NCBI GenBank assembly: GCA_947369165.1
Contig: CANBKJ010000002.1
Coordinates: 16,076 to 80,075 of the forward strand
Length of the DNA: 64,000 nucleotides
From: an uncultured Lachnoclostridium sp.
Lineage (GTDB): Bacteria; Bacillota; Clostridia; Lachnospirales; Lachnospiraceae
Reading direction: 5' to 3'
The notes under the pieces are model-generated. The model was given only the letters and a program-made list of their open reading frames with translations, searched no databases and had not been told where the DNA came from. Shown one piece after another: positions 42,650-51,439 of the stretch (positions are counted from its first letter, which is position 1; each line of letters begins with the position of its first letter). Made by a program: the position numbers and the translations under genes.

Positions 42650-43264
42650 ATGGCAGAGCGGTATGATGATTTGACTGATGAGGAAATCATATTTCAAATC
42701 CGGCAGGGGGACAATTCTGGTGTAGATTATCTCATGGAAAAATATAAAAATCTGGTGCGCAAAAAGGCAAGGGCGCTTTACTTGATCGGTGGCGACAGTG
42801 ACGATCTGATCCAGGAGGGGATGATCGGGCTGTTTAAGGCGATTCGTGATTATCAGCGGGAAAAAGAAAATTCTTTTTATGGATTTGCTAATCTATGTGT
42901 CGAGCGGCAGCTGTATAATGCAGTAAAGGGAGCAAACCGGCTCAAGAACTCGCCCCTGAATTCCTATGTTTCTCTGGATGTCCCGGTGGGAGGTGCCGGA
43001 ACCGAGGAGACAGGACAAACTCTGGGGGAAACTTTGGAGAAAAATGGAATATCCAATCCTGAAGATATTATGATCGACAGGGAAAGGGTGGGCAAGATCG
43101 AGGCATACATTCAGAACCAACTGAGCCAGTTCGAGCAAAATGTGGTAAATTTATACATTGAGGGCATGAATTATCAGCAGATTGCAGAGCGTTTGGGACG
43201 TACACCAAAGTCGATCGATAATGCTCTTCAGCGCATTAAGAAAAAATTAGGTGAATTGTGTTGA
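42650..43264 (+). CDS. sigH: RNA polymerase sigma factor SigH
   Basis: 204 aa; ATG 42650 (GAGGGGAAAGGG upstream) gives MAERYDDLTDEEI, the usual start. Sigma-70 region 2 includes DDLIQEGMIGLFKAIRDY and FYGFANLCVERQL; region 4 ends with AERLGRTPKSIDNALQRIKKKL (helix-turn-helix). SigH (Spo0H) directs stationary-phase and early sporulation genes in spore-formers, and its place behind rlmB is conserved. Followed by a tRNA-Thr with its own promoter. Confidence 0.93.
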   Translation: MAERYDDLTDEEIIFQIRQGDNSGVDYLMEKYKNLVRKKARALYLIGGDSDDLIQEGMIGLFKAIRDYQREKENSFYGFANLCVERQLYNAVKGANRLKNSPLNSYVSLDVPVGGAGTEETGQTLGETLEKNGISNPEDIMIDRERVGKIEAYIQNQLSQFEQNVVNLYIEGMNYQQIAERLGRTPKSIDNALQRIKKKLGELC

Positions 43265-43271
43265 TTACCTG

Positions 43272-43300
43272 TTGACATAATCATATTACTCTGCTACAAT
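43272..43300 (+). promoter_or_regulatory. Promoter of tRNA-Thr
   Basis: TTGACA (43272-43277), 17-bp spacer, TACAAT (43295-43300). Confidence 0.85.
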
Positions 43301-43326
43301 AATGCGTGGGTTAAAAATTAATCTAA

Positions 43327-43399
43327 GCTGGCGTGGCACAGTCGGTAGCGCACTTCATTGGTAGTGAAGAGGTCACGGGTTCGATTCCCGTCGCTAGCT
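43327..43399 (+). tRNA. tRNA-Thr (anticodon GGT)
   Basis: 73 nt. Acceptor GCTGGCG pairs with CGCTAGC (one G-T). Anticodon arm CTTCA-TTGGTAG-TGAAG gives anticodon GGT, reading ACC/ACU. T arm with GGTTCGATTCC. Discriminator T, no CCA. Confidence 0.93.
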
Positions 43400-43428
43400 T
43401 TATAAAATTATAAGTTGTGAAAGATAGG

Positions 43429-43469
43429 AAAAGAGGAGACGTGAGTTAGCTCATGGGATTCTCTTTTTT
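43429..43469 (+). terminator. Terminator after tRNA-Thr
   Basis: AAAAGAG ... CTCTTTTTT outer stem with GTGAG-TTAG-CTCAT inside. Confidence 0.8.
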
Positions 43470-43572
43470 CAATTTACAGGACATAAACCTTAGGTATCAA
43501 TTGGGGGTAATCTGCCTTTTGCTCCCAATATAACAAGGATAGAACATCGCGGAGAGCACGTAGGAGGGAGTT

Positions 43573-45708
43573 ATGGACGCTTCAAGAAGCAGAGGGGAGA
43601 TTATCGCCTCCCACACCTTTACTTATTTTAATTTTCTGAATCTTGTACTTGCGGGTTTGATCCTCTTTTCAGGCCAGTATAAAAATATGCTGTTTATGGG
43701 GATCGTCATTACCAATGCCCTGATTGGAATCATCCAGGAAATAAAAGTAAAGAAACTGGTGGATGCGCTGTCTGTAGTAACTGCCACAAAGGCTAAACTT
43801 GTGCTGGGGGAGGAGATTCGTGAAGTTCCGATTGAAAGCCTGAAGAAAGGAGACACGATCCAGATATCTATAGGCGACCAGATCCCGGTGGATTGTGTGA
43901 CCAGAGAATCTCAGGGATTAGAGGTAAATGAGTCCCTTCTCACCGGTGAATCACTGGCAGTTTTGAAAAAAGGCGGCGATATACTATATTCAGGAAGTAC
44001 AGCAGTGGCAGGTACGGCGGCGGCAGAAGTGATTCATGTAGGTGAAGATAATTATGCGACTCAGCTTGTAAAAAAAGCAAAGACAAAAAGGCGGGCTACT
44101 TCTGAGATGCAGATCGCCATCAAAAAGATTATAAAATATGTTGGCTACGCCATCGTGCCCATCGGAACGGTATTGTTTGTTATCCAGCGGCAGGTGGCAG
44201 GAAATGATATATCCGATTCCCTGGTGAACACTGTGGCAGGAGTACTTGGAATGATTCCGGAGGGCCTGGTACTTCTGACCAGTATATCTTTCATTCTTGG
44301 TGTGGGAAGGCTGGCGAAGAAGAATGCCCTGGTTCAGGAGATGGAGGCCATCGAGGCGCTGGCAAGAGTGGATGTGCTCTGCCTTGATAAGACAGGTACG
44401 ATCACCACCGGAGAACTCCTGGTAGAAAAGGTGCTACCAGGAGAAGGCGCAGAAGAAAAGGAAGTGTATTCTGCCATGGAAAGTCTCTCCTACGCTTTTG
44501 AGGAGACCAACAGCACCACAGAGGCACTGAGGAATCATTTTAAAAATACGGGGAGACTGGAAGTCATAGATAAGATTCCATTTAGTTCAGAAAGAAAGTA
44601 TATGGGAATCACGGTGAGGTGCGCAGAGGGAAAAAGAAAGTATTTTCTTGGGGCGCCAGAATATCTCACAGAGGAAAGACAGTCGCTGGAACAGGCGGAG
44701 CAGTTCGCTTCAGAGGGGATGCGGGTTCTGCTGCTGGCAGATGAAAAAAGACAACCCCTTGCACTTATCGTCCTGGCAGATGTAATAAAAGGGGACGCCC
44801 CGGAGACATTTCATTTTTTCCGGGAGAAAGGTGTGAATATCAAAATTTTGTCGGGTGATAATCCATTGACGGTATCTGTTGTGGCGAAGCGGGCAGGGCT
44901 TGACGGGGCAGAAAGATATGTGGATGCAAGGGAACTGCCGGAACAACCGGAGCAGCTTCGGAAAGAAATCAATAAGTATCAGGTGTTTGGCAGAGTATCT
45001 CCGGAGAAAAAACAATGTATCGTAAAAGCTCTTGAGGCAGAAGGAAATGTGACAGGAATGGTGGGAGACGGCGTCAATGATGTTCTGGCGCTGAAGGATG
45101 CGGATTGCGGGATCGCCATGGCCTCCGGCAGCGATGCGGCAAAGCAGAGCGCTCATATCGTACTTCTGGATTCGGATTTTTCCTCTATGAAAGAAATCGT
45201 AAATGAAGGAAGGACGATCATATCCAATATAGAAAGAGTTAGTGCATTATATTTGACCAAGACATTATATTCTATTTTATTATGTGTGTTTTTTATTATT
45301 ATCGGAAAAACGTATCCCTTCATACCGATCCAGCTCAGTCTGATCGGCGCGACATCCATCGGCATTCCCAGTTTTGTGCTGGCACTGGAGCGCCATGAGG
45401 ATACGATTCCCAGAGGTTTTTTGAAAAATGTCCTGCGAATATCACTGCCGGCAGCAGTTACTTTGACCGGAGGCCTGGTGGTTATCGCATTTTTCAGCCA
45501 TCTATTTCATATGGGCGAGGTGGCAGTCTCCACATGCAATCTATTGGCTGGCGGTTTTGTGAGTTTCGCTGTGCTCCTGGTGGTCTGCATGCCGATGAGC
45601 AGAATGCGCTTTGGTCTCTGTGTGACGGTGATCGGCTTATTTTGTGGGGCTGTGCTCCTGTTTCCGCATTTTTTCAATGTCATATCCATCTTTGAATTAT
45701 TGTTCTGA
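43573..45708 (+). CDS. Cation-transporting P-type ATPase, short N-terminus
   Basis: 711 aa; ATG 43573 with AGGAGGGAG upstream and an in-frame stop just before. E1-E2 ATPase motifs: LTGES actuator loop, PEGLV in the membrane helix, phosphorylation site LCLDKTGTITTGE, and VGDGVNDVLALKDADCGIAM. About six to eight transmembrane helices. Related MgtA/Ca-type pumps start with ~50 more residues carrying the Cation_ATPase_N motif; here the protein begins right at the first membrane helix (FTYFNFLNLVLAG). The ion cannot be named. The 108-bp gap to the tRNA terminator holds only a hairpin-like repeat (43500-43533). Confidence 0.92.
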   Translation: MDASRSRGEIIASHTFTYFNFLNLVLAGLILFSGQYKNMLFMGIVITNALIGIIQEIKVKKLVDALSVVTATKAKLVLGEEIREVPIESLKKGDTIQISIGDQIPVDCVTRESQGLEVNESLLTGESLAVLKKGGDILYSGSTAVAGTAAAEVIHVGEDNYATQLVKKAKTKRRATSEMQIAIKKIIKYVGYAIVPIGTVLFVIQRQVAGNDISDSLVNTVAGVLGMIPEGLVLLTSISFILGVGRLAKKNALVQEMEAIEALARVDVLCLDKTGTITTGELLVEKVLPGEGAEEKEVYSAMESLSYAFEETNSTTEALRNHFKNTGRLEVIDKIPFSSERKYMGITVRCAEGKRKYFLGAPEYLTEERQSLEQAEQFASEGMRVLLLADEKRQPLALIVLADVIKGDAPETFHFFREKGVNIKILSGDNPLTVSVVAKRAGLDGAERYVDARELPEQPEQLRKEINKYQVFGRVSPEKKQCIVKALEAEGNVTGMVGDGVNDVLALKDADCGIAMASGSDAAKQSAHIVLLDSDFSSMKEIVNEGRTIISNIERVSALYLTKTLYSILLCVFFIIIGKTYPFIPIQLSLIGATSIGIPSFVLALERHEDTIPRGFLKNVLRISLPAAVTLTGGLVVIAFFSHLFHMGEVAVSTCNLLAGGFVSFAVLLVVCMPMSRMRFGLCVTVIGLFCGAVLLFPHFFNVISIFELLF

Positions 45709-45712
45709 AGGA

Positions 45713-46144
45713 TTATTGAGAGTCGTCTGCAAGACCAAGCCGGATCAGTTCCAGCAGACGTTCCATTTCACCGTTCAGATACAGGTATCCTATTAGCGCC
45801 TCAAAACCGGTGGCAGTACGGTAGTCGTGGATATCAGCGTTTTTAGCTACAGAATGAGACTTGGCATTGCGTCCTCTCTTAAAGATGGAAATTTCTTGTT
45901 CTGTCAAAGCACCCATGATCCGGGACATAAGTTCAGCCTGTGCTTTCGCATTGACGAGATCGCTTGACTGCCGGTGCAGGGATTTTACGGTGCCAGATTT
46001 TTTCTCAACAATAATTGTCCGGATTATGATTTCAAAGACGGCATCTCCCAGATAGGCGAGGGTAAGGGGGGGATAGCTGTTGATCTCTTTCTGGCTGATG
46101 TGAAAGAAGTCGTGAATGTCATCGAGAAAATGATTTGTGTTCAT
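45713..46144 (-). CDS. mrnC: Mini-ribonuclease III
   Basis: 143 aa, read right to left, ATG at 46142-46144 with AGGAGAA upstream. Only the RNase III catalytic domain is present, with no double-stranded RNA-binding domain, as in MrnC. Motifs: LAYLGDAVFEIIIR with the metal-binding acidic residues and TGFEALIGYLYL. In Bacillus it matures 23S rRNA ends. Usually it lies between cysS and rlmB; here it stands alone, convergent with the P-type ATPase, so the cluster has been rearranged. Confidence 0.93.
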   Translation of the reverse strand: MNTNHFLDDIHDFFHISQKEINSYPPLTLAYLGDAVFEIIIRTIIVEKKSGTVKSLHRQSSDLVNAKAQAELMSRIMGALTEQEISIFKRGRNAKSHSVAKNADIHDYRTATGFEALIGYLYLNGEMERLLELIRLGLADDSQ

Positions 46145-46330
46145 GTTAAATAGTTCTCCTTATTTTTCAAATAGTATCTATATCCGCCATAGGAATGACA
46201 AAATGTTTCTATATATTGTATCTTGAAACAACCAGAGAAGTCAATTCTAAAAAGAAACAAAATGTGAATAAATTGTAAATAATGTAAAAACAAGGGGGGA
46301 TGTGAGAGGGGGCTAAAATGAAAAATAGCC

Positions 46331-46359
46331 TTGCATATTGGACAGAGTGGTGATATAAT
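46331..46359 (+). promoter_or_regulatory. Promoter of the large carbohydrate-binding protein gene
   Basis: TTGCAT (46331-46336), 17-bp spacer, TATAAT (46354-46359), 70 bp upstream of the start codon. Confidence 0.75.
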
Positions 46360-46428
46360 GATGATAATTTCATTGCGGAAGAAATGGAGTTTTTCCGCAG
46401 TAAGAAAAACAATTTAGGAGGTATTTCG

Positions 46429-49356
46429 ATGAGACAAATCGGTACACAGTCACACAAGTGTTTCAGAAGGATTGTCACATTTTTACTGGCGATTGCCATG
46501 GTGTTGACATCTTTGGCTGTTTCATCCGTTGACTCTCAGGCAGCGACTAAGAAGGTTAAAAAAGTTTCTATCGGAGTCAAAGTGGGCGGTTCTGGCATAC
46601 TTGTATTGAAAAAAGGACAGAAGAAAAAGTTAAATGTTTCTGTGACCCCTAAAAAGGCGAGCAAAAAGGTATCTTACAAGTCAAGTAAAAAATCCGTTGT
46701 AAGTGTCAGCTCAAAGGGTGTTGTCAAAGCTCGCAAGAGCAAAGGTTCTGCGAAGATCACAGTGACATCCAAGCAGAATAAAAAGAAAAAAGCAACGATC
46801 AAGGTTAAGATTGGTACACCGGTAAAGAAAGTATCTATCGATTCCAAAGCTGTTTGCTCATGGAGCAGTGCGAACTGGGTACTTAAAACAGTAAACGGAC
46901 AGATGCAGAAGGTGTATCCAAAATATAAAGAGACGTTGAAGGTGTCAAAGGGTACATACACGGTCATGAGAGGAAGGGAACTGACTCTTAAGAGTTCAGT
47001 TTCTCCGAAAAAGGCGACCCATAAAAAATTGTACTGGAAATCCAGTAAATCCAGCGTAGCTTTCATTCCGGAGGCGTACAGGGCTGGTACCAGCACAAAG
47101 ATTACCCCCAAAAAAGAGGGAACAGCTAAGATTACAGCAACAGCCATGGACGGAAGCGGCAAGAAGGCAAGTGTGAAGCTGAAAGTTGTTAAATTCATTA
47201 CGGACAAGACAGCAGCACCAACAGCGCCTCCAGATACCAGGAAGTATACGATGGTCGAGGATTTTGAGAGTTATCCAGTGGGAACAACCTGGACGAAATA
47301 CACATCTGCCGGAAAGAATTCCGGACATATGACAGTGGTACAGGATCCGGAGAATCCGGAAAATAAATGTCTGGAGATCAGGATGGATGGACCGGATAAA
47401 GCATTTGACTTTGCGCCGATATTCAGTGTAGATACTGCCAACCTGAAAGATTCTGAAGGAGTTTCCGCAGCAGGAAAGACGCTGGGCAATTATACCACGA
47501 TCCGTGCAGACTGGCGTGTAGTTGGAAATGCACCGGATATTAAGTATAAAGAGATCCGCTGTTATTTTGACCAGTATGGGGCGATCAAGACAACAGATTT
47601 CTTCTCTACTACAAATAATGAGACGGATTCAGCACACGTGGCAGGTCATCCGGAATACCGTTTTGGAAAGAATATTTCCATGGCAACGGGAAGTGATAAA
47701 GAAGTAGGAATAACTCTTCACAACGATAAAGCTTCGAAGGAAGTACATAAGTATCTTCCGACATACCACGATAACGTATGGAAGATGGAGCAGCCGAATA
47801 CCCACTTCATTGAGAATTCCTGTACAAAAGGATTTAAGATGAACGAGGCGCAGGCAAAAGTTGGCTTTGCTACCAGAAACCTGATCTTCAATACATCACG
47901 TATTAAAGAGGCAGACGATACCTTGTTGAATCAGACTAAGTTTGATGTGGTTATGGGCAGTACCTATGAGGGAGATACGCTGTATGCTTCCACAGGTGTA
48001 AGCCTTGTATATTACATGGACAATGTAGCACTTGTATCAGACGATGTTCCGATCACTGGATTTGATCTTGCTTTGAGCGAGGGCGGCGATGTTGTTTATC
48101 CGGGCGGATCTACGAATGTTAATGTGAAGTTTACTCCAGAGGATACGACACAGAAAGACCTTACCTGGACATCGAACAATGCACAGGTGACAGTAAGCAG
48201 TGAAGGAAAAGTAACAGTACCTGAGAACTTTGACTACGCAGGTGCGGAGACCGTTGAGGTCGTGGTTACTGCTACATCTAAGGTAAACCCAGCTCTGACA
48301 AAGAGTGTGACCATTAAGGTCTGCAAGCTGGTACTTCCTACTGTGCCATATTATGTGGATTTAGATGCATGGTATGATCCAGAGCTTTCTGGAGATCTGA
48401 AACCAGAGAAGACCACTGACAGCGAAGGTACTGAGTGCTGGAAGTTTACATTTACAGATAAGAACCAGAGAATTTATTTCAAATTGCCGGAAGAAGTGAA
48501 TCTGTCGGCATATCAGAAGGCAGAGCTGAAAGGATTTTCGACTTTCCAGACCACTCTGGACTTCTATGACAAGAATCTGCCAGAACAGCAGAAAGTAACG
48601 GATGCTGAGTGGTGGAAGAATGCAGCGATAGCGACCCAGCCATTCTATGATGGTTCATCACCGGATCGAAATGATAAAGGTGAATTTGTTACTAGCGGTA
48701 TTGAGACTTTCTCAGAACTGTTGAGTACTTTGAAATCCACCGAGGCGACAGCAGGTAATTTCAATGCAGTCAAATATATTGCCATCGGAAATGCCTGCAA
48801 CGATAATGGTCCAGGAGAGTTCTTTGTTTACTCTCTCAGACTGACACCAAAACCACAGGGTGATCTGCCGAAACTTCCTGTTGCAGATATGCCGGATGGA
48901 AAGTTTGCAGAGTCCATGGAAGGTGAAAGTGTTTCTCTTCTGGGAGCCACAAATTCGACAGTAGCTGAGGGCGATGCAAAAGACGGTACACATTATCTGA
49001 AAGTAGCCGAGGGAGATAAACCATCAATCCTGATCGACAACCGTGCCGGTGAAGAAGAGAAGCAGTATATGGTAAGTGCATGGGTAAGAGCCGAGGATGC
49101 AAATTCCGGTACTGTGACTGTACTCAGTCCGAAAACCTATATGAAGGCAGAGTACGAGAATTACGAAGATTATGATAAGGTTGAAAAGTTGATTTGGAAC
49201 CAGGCAACAAAACAGGATTTGTCAGGAAACAGTGAATGGGTTCAGATCAGAGCAAGAATCCGGGTTAGTGCAGGAAAGATATCAGAAGTAGGATTTGGTC
49301 CTGAAGATGATACGGCATCCTTTGCATTCCAGCTGGATAATATTACGATAGAGTGA
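46429..49356 (+). CDS. Large secreted multi-domain carbohydrate-binding protein without an enzyme domain
   Basis: 975 aa; ATG 46429 with AGGAGG upstream. Signal peptide (about 1-39), two lysine-rich Ig-like Big_2 domains (about 40-260), a jelly-roll module beginning MVEDFESYPVGTTW (about 270-535), a further Big_2 (about 540-640), a second module (about 645-830) and a C-terminal CBM4/9-like module (about 850-975; KPSILIDNRAG, MVSAWVRAED). No catalytic residues or known hydrolase fold are visible. It probably binds plant polysaccharides at the cell surface for the xylanases encoded nearby. No sortase motif, dockerin or S-layer domain is visible, so attachment may rest on the basic Ig modules. 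Confidence 0.83.
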   Translation: MRQIGTQSHKCFRRIVTFLLAIAMVLTSLAVSSVDSQAATKKVKKVSIGVKVGGSGILVLKKGQKKKLNVSVTPKKASKKVSYKSSKKSVVSVSSKGVVKARKSKGSAKITVTSKQNKKKKATIKVKIGTPVKKVSIDSKAVCSWSSANWVLKTVNGQMQKVYPKYKETLKVSKGTYTVMRGRELTLKSSVSPKKATHKKLYWKSSKSSVAFIPEAYRAGTSTKITPKKEGTAKITATAMDGSGKKASVKLKVVKFITDKTAAPTAPPDTRKYTMVEDFESYPVGTTWTKYTSAGKNSGHMTVVQDPENPENKCLEIRMDGPDKAFDFAPIFSVDTANLKDSEGVSAAGKTLGNYTTIRADWRVVGNAPDIKYKEIRCYFDQYGAIKTTDFFSTTNNETDSAHVAGHPEYRFGKNISMATGSDKEVGITLHNDKASKEVHKYLPTYHDNVWKMEQPNTHFIENSCTKGFKMNEAQAKVGFATRNLIFNTSRIKEADDTLLNQTKFDVVMGSTYEGDTLYASTGVSLVYYMDNVALVSDDVPITGFDLALSEGGDVVYPGGSTNVNVKFTPEDTTQKDLTWTSNNAQVTVSSEGKVTVPENFDYAGAETVEVVVTATSKVNPALTKSVTIKVCKLVLPTVPYYVDLDAWYDPELSGDLKPEKTTDSEGTECWKFTFTDKNQRIYFKLPEEVNLSAYQKAELKGFSTFQTTLDFYDKNLPEQQKVTDAEWWKNAAIATQPFYDGSSPDRNDKGEFVTSGIETFSELLSTLKSTEATAGNFNAVKYIAIGNACNDNGPGEFFVYSLRLTPKPQGDLPKLPVADMPDGKFAESMEGESVSLLGATNSTVAEGDAKDGTHYLKVAEGDKPSILIDNRAGEEEKQYMVSAWVRAEDANSGTVTVLSPKTYMKAEYENYEDYDKVEKLIWNQATKQDLSGNSEWVQIRARIRVSAGKISEVGFGPEDDTASFAFQLDNITIE

Positions 49357-49393
49357 AAATAATCACTTATTAAATAACCATGTATTAAGCGGG

Positions 49394-49413
49394 GGCCTTC
49401 CCCCGGGAAGGCC
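49394..49413 (+). other. Strong hairpin between two surface-protein genes
   Basis: GGCCTTCC-CCCG-GGAAGGCC. No T run follows, so it may stabilise the upstream mRNA or mark a cleavage site between co-transcribed genes. Confidence 0.6.
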
Positions 49414-49462
49414 ACTGTTTAAGGAATTTTATAAATTCTATAAAAATTAGGAGGTAAGAGTT

Positions 49463-51313
49463 TTGAAAAGAAATTTCAAAAGAACTTTAGCTAAAGTTAT
49501 GGCCGTTGCCCTGACAGTTGCTCTGGCAGGAACTGCAGCACCGGAAGCTGACGCAGCTAAGAAAGCGAAGCTTTCCGCGAAATCCGTAACAGTAGTTAAG
49601 GGAAAGAGCAAAAAAGTAACTATTAAGAACGTTAAAGCAAAGCAGGTTAAAAAACTGGCAGTAACAACTTCTAACAAAAAGATTGCTACTGTAAAGAAAA
49701 AAGGAAAAACAGCTTTTAATGTAACTGGTAAAAAGGCTGGAAATGCTAAAGTTACAGTTAAAGTTACAGTTAAAGGAAAGAAGAAAGCTACAAAGCTGAC
49801 TTTGAAAGTAAAAGTTAAAAATGCTACGACACCTAAGGTGACGACGGCACCTACAGCAGTTCCTACTACGGCACCTACAACAACACCTGTTGTGACACCG
49901 CCGACTACTACAGATGCACCACAGACGACACAGACACCACAGAAGACAAAGAAACCAACTCCAACGCCTACGCCGGCATGGGAGGTAAATCCCATTAAGA
50001 ATATCCAGCTTGGTGGTAACGCAGCTTCTAAGCTGACTTACTTCAATGTGGATGAGAATGGTACTGCTGATCTGATCCTCAATGAGAGTGCAAAATATGG
50101 TAATGTATATACCTATTTTGATGTTGTTCTTCCTGAAGGATCTACAGTAAAAGATCTTTACAGTGTAAAATTTGATTTTGACGCTGTATCCGGAGACTTG
50201 GAGAATAAGAAGGTATATCTTCTTGCAGGAAGCACAGATAATGATTCACTGGATGCATTCCCAGGAGAGTTGCTGTATGAGTGGGATCCTGTAAATCAGT
50301 TTACAAATATTAAAAATATTGCCGTTGATGAGTATGCAATCAGCTTCAGCAATGCCGGTCTTCTGGAGGATCAGGAGCTTGAGATCGATACAGCAATACT
50401 TGAAGATATGGAACTTAAAGACAACAAGATTCGTTTTAGTATTTTTGCAATCCTGGATGGAGTGAAGGGTGCAAATACCGAGTATAAAGTTGGTAACATT
50501 CGTGTATTAAGCAAAAATGGTGTGACAGATGGCAATGATAAGCCTTCCGATAAGATTGACGCTACAGAAGGTATCGCTCCAGCTGGACTTGTTGCACTTG
50601 GCAGAGGAACCATTGGAGTAGGAGATGAGACAACTGCTGAGGCTGTTGTAAAGAATGCTTCTATCGTTGGTGATATTAAAGAAGCTAAGTGGAGTACAGA
50701 TGGAACAGATGTAGTTGAGCTTAAAGCTAACGCAGATGATCCTAAGCTGGCAACTATTACTGCTAAGGCAGCTGGTGTAGAGACCGTTTCTGTAGAAATT
50801 ACTACGACAAAGGATAAGAAAGTCACATTTACAAAACAGATTACTGTTACTGCTGAAAAACCTGTAATCGAAGACATTACATTAGAGTTGACAGAGAATA
50901 ATGTAGTTACCATTGCTAAGGATACCGCACAGGGTAAAGGAAAGGGAACCATTGATATTACAAAACTTATCGAGGGTGTTGATCTTGCTAACTATGAGAA
51001 CATTACGATGTTCGGTAGTGCTACCTATAAGGGTGAATCCTTAGAGGATGATGGAATCCTGACCCTGCAGTTTGTAAATACGGATGCTTCCGACACAGGT
51101 CTTGTGACCGTTCACAACATTAAGGGAAGCAGCCTGGCAGAAGGTAAAGGAATTGTTGCTGAAGGTTCTCTTGAGACACTTATAAGTGGTTCCAGCATGT
51201 TGAAACTTCTCTTCCAGAATTCTGTAGCACTTACAGATGGTGACCTTGTAATTACAATTGATAAGGTTGTACTGAATGCAAAGAAAGATGCAACAGAGGA
51301 GCCAGCAGAGTAA
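49463..51313 (+). CDS. Secreted surface protein with lysine-rich Ig-like domain and CBM-like modules
   Basis: 616 aa. Start TTG 49463 with a perfect AGGAGG eight bases upstream; the protein then begins with a normal signal peptide (about 1-32, ending ADAAKK). A very basic Big_2 domain (about 33-120), a Thr/Pro linker (about 125-175), a beta-sandwich domain resembling a cohesin or carbohydrate-binding module (about 178-350), another Big_2 (about 365-460) and a C-terminal beta domain (about 465-616). No enzyme motif. The N-terminal module is very similar to that of the GH10 protein that follows. Likely a wall-attached sugar-binding protein; cohesin identity was not confirmed. Confidence 0.8.
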   Translation: MKRNFKRTLAKVMAVALTVALAGTAAPEADAAKKAKLSAKSVTVVKGKSKKVTIKNVKAKQVKKLAVTTSNKKIATVKKKGKTAFNVTGKKAGNAKVTVKVTVKGKKKATKLTLKVKVKNATTPKVTTAPTAVPTTAPTTTPVVTPPTTTDAPQTTQTPQKTKKPTPTPTPAWEVNPIKNIQLGGNAASKLTYFNVDENGTADLILNESAKYGNVYTYFDVVLPEGSTVKDLYSVKFDFDAVSGDLENKKVYLLAGSTDNDSLDAFPGELLYEWDPVNQFTNIKNIAVDEYAISFSNAGLLEDQELEIDTAILEDMELKDNKIRFSIFAILDGVKGANTEYKVGNIRVLSKNGVTDGNDKPSDKIDATEGIAPAGLVALGRGTIGVGDETTAEAVVKNASIVGDIKEAKWSTDGTDVVELKANADDPKLATITAKAAGVETVSVEITTTKDKKVTFTKQITVTAEKPVIEDITLELTENNVVTIAKDTAQGKGKGTIDITKLIEGVDLANYENITMFGSATYKGESLEDDGILTLQFVNTDASDTGLVTVHNIKGSSLAEGKGIVAEGSLETLISGSSMLKLLFQNSVALTDGDLVITIDKVVLNAKKDATEEPAE

Positions 51314-51367
51314 GATACTTTGTAAAACAAATCAAATAGTAGGTAAATCGTTACCTGATTAAAAACA

Positions 51368-51404
51368 AAAAAAGGTGCATTCCTATGCGTATGCACCTTT
51401 TTTT
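51368..51404 (+). terminator. Terminator before the first GH10 gene
   Basis: AAAAAAGGTGCAT ... ATGCACCTTTTTTT; strong and usable on both strands. Confidence 0.92.
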
Positions 51405-51439
51405 AAAAGATAGTTCTAAATAAAAAGGAGGTATTACTT

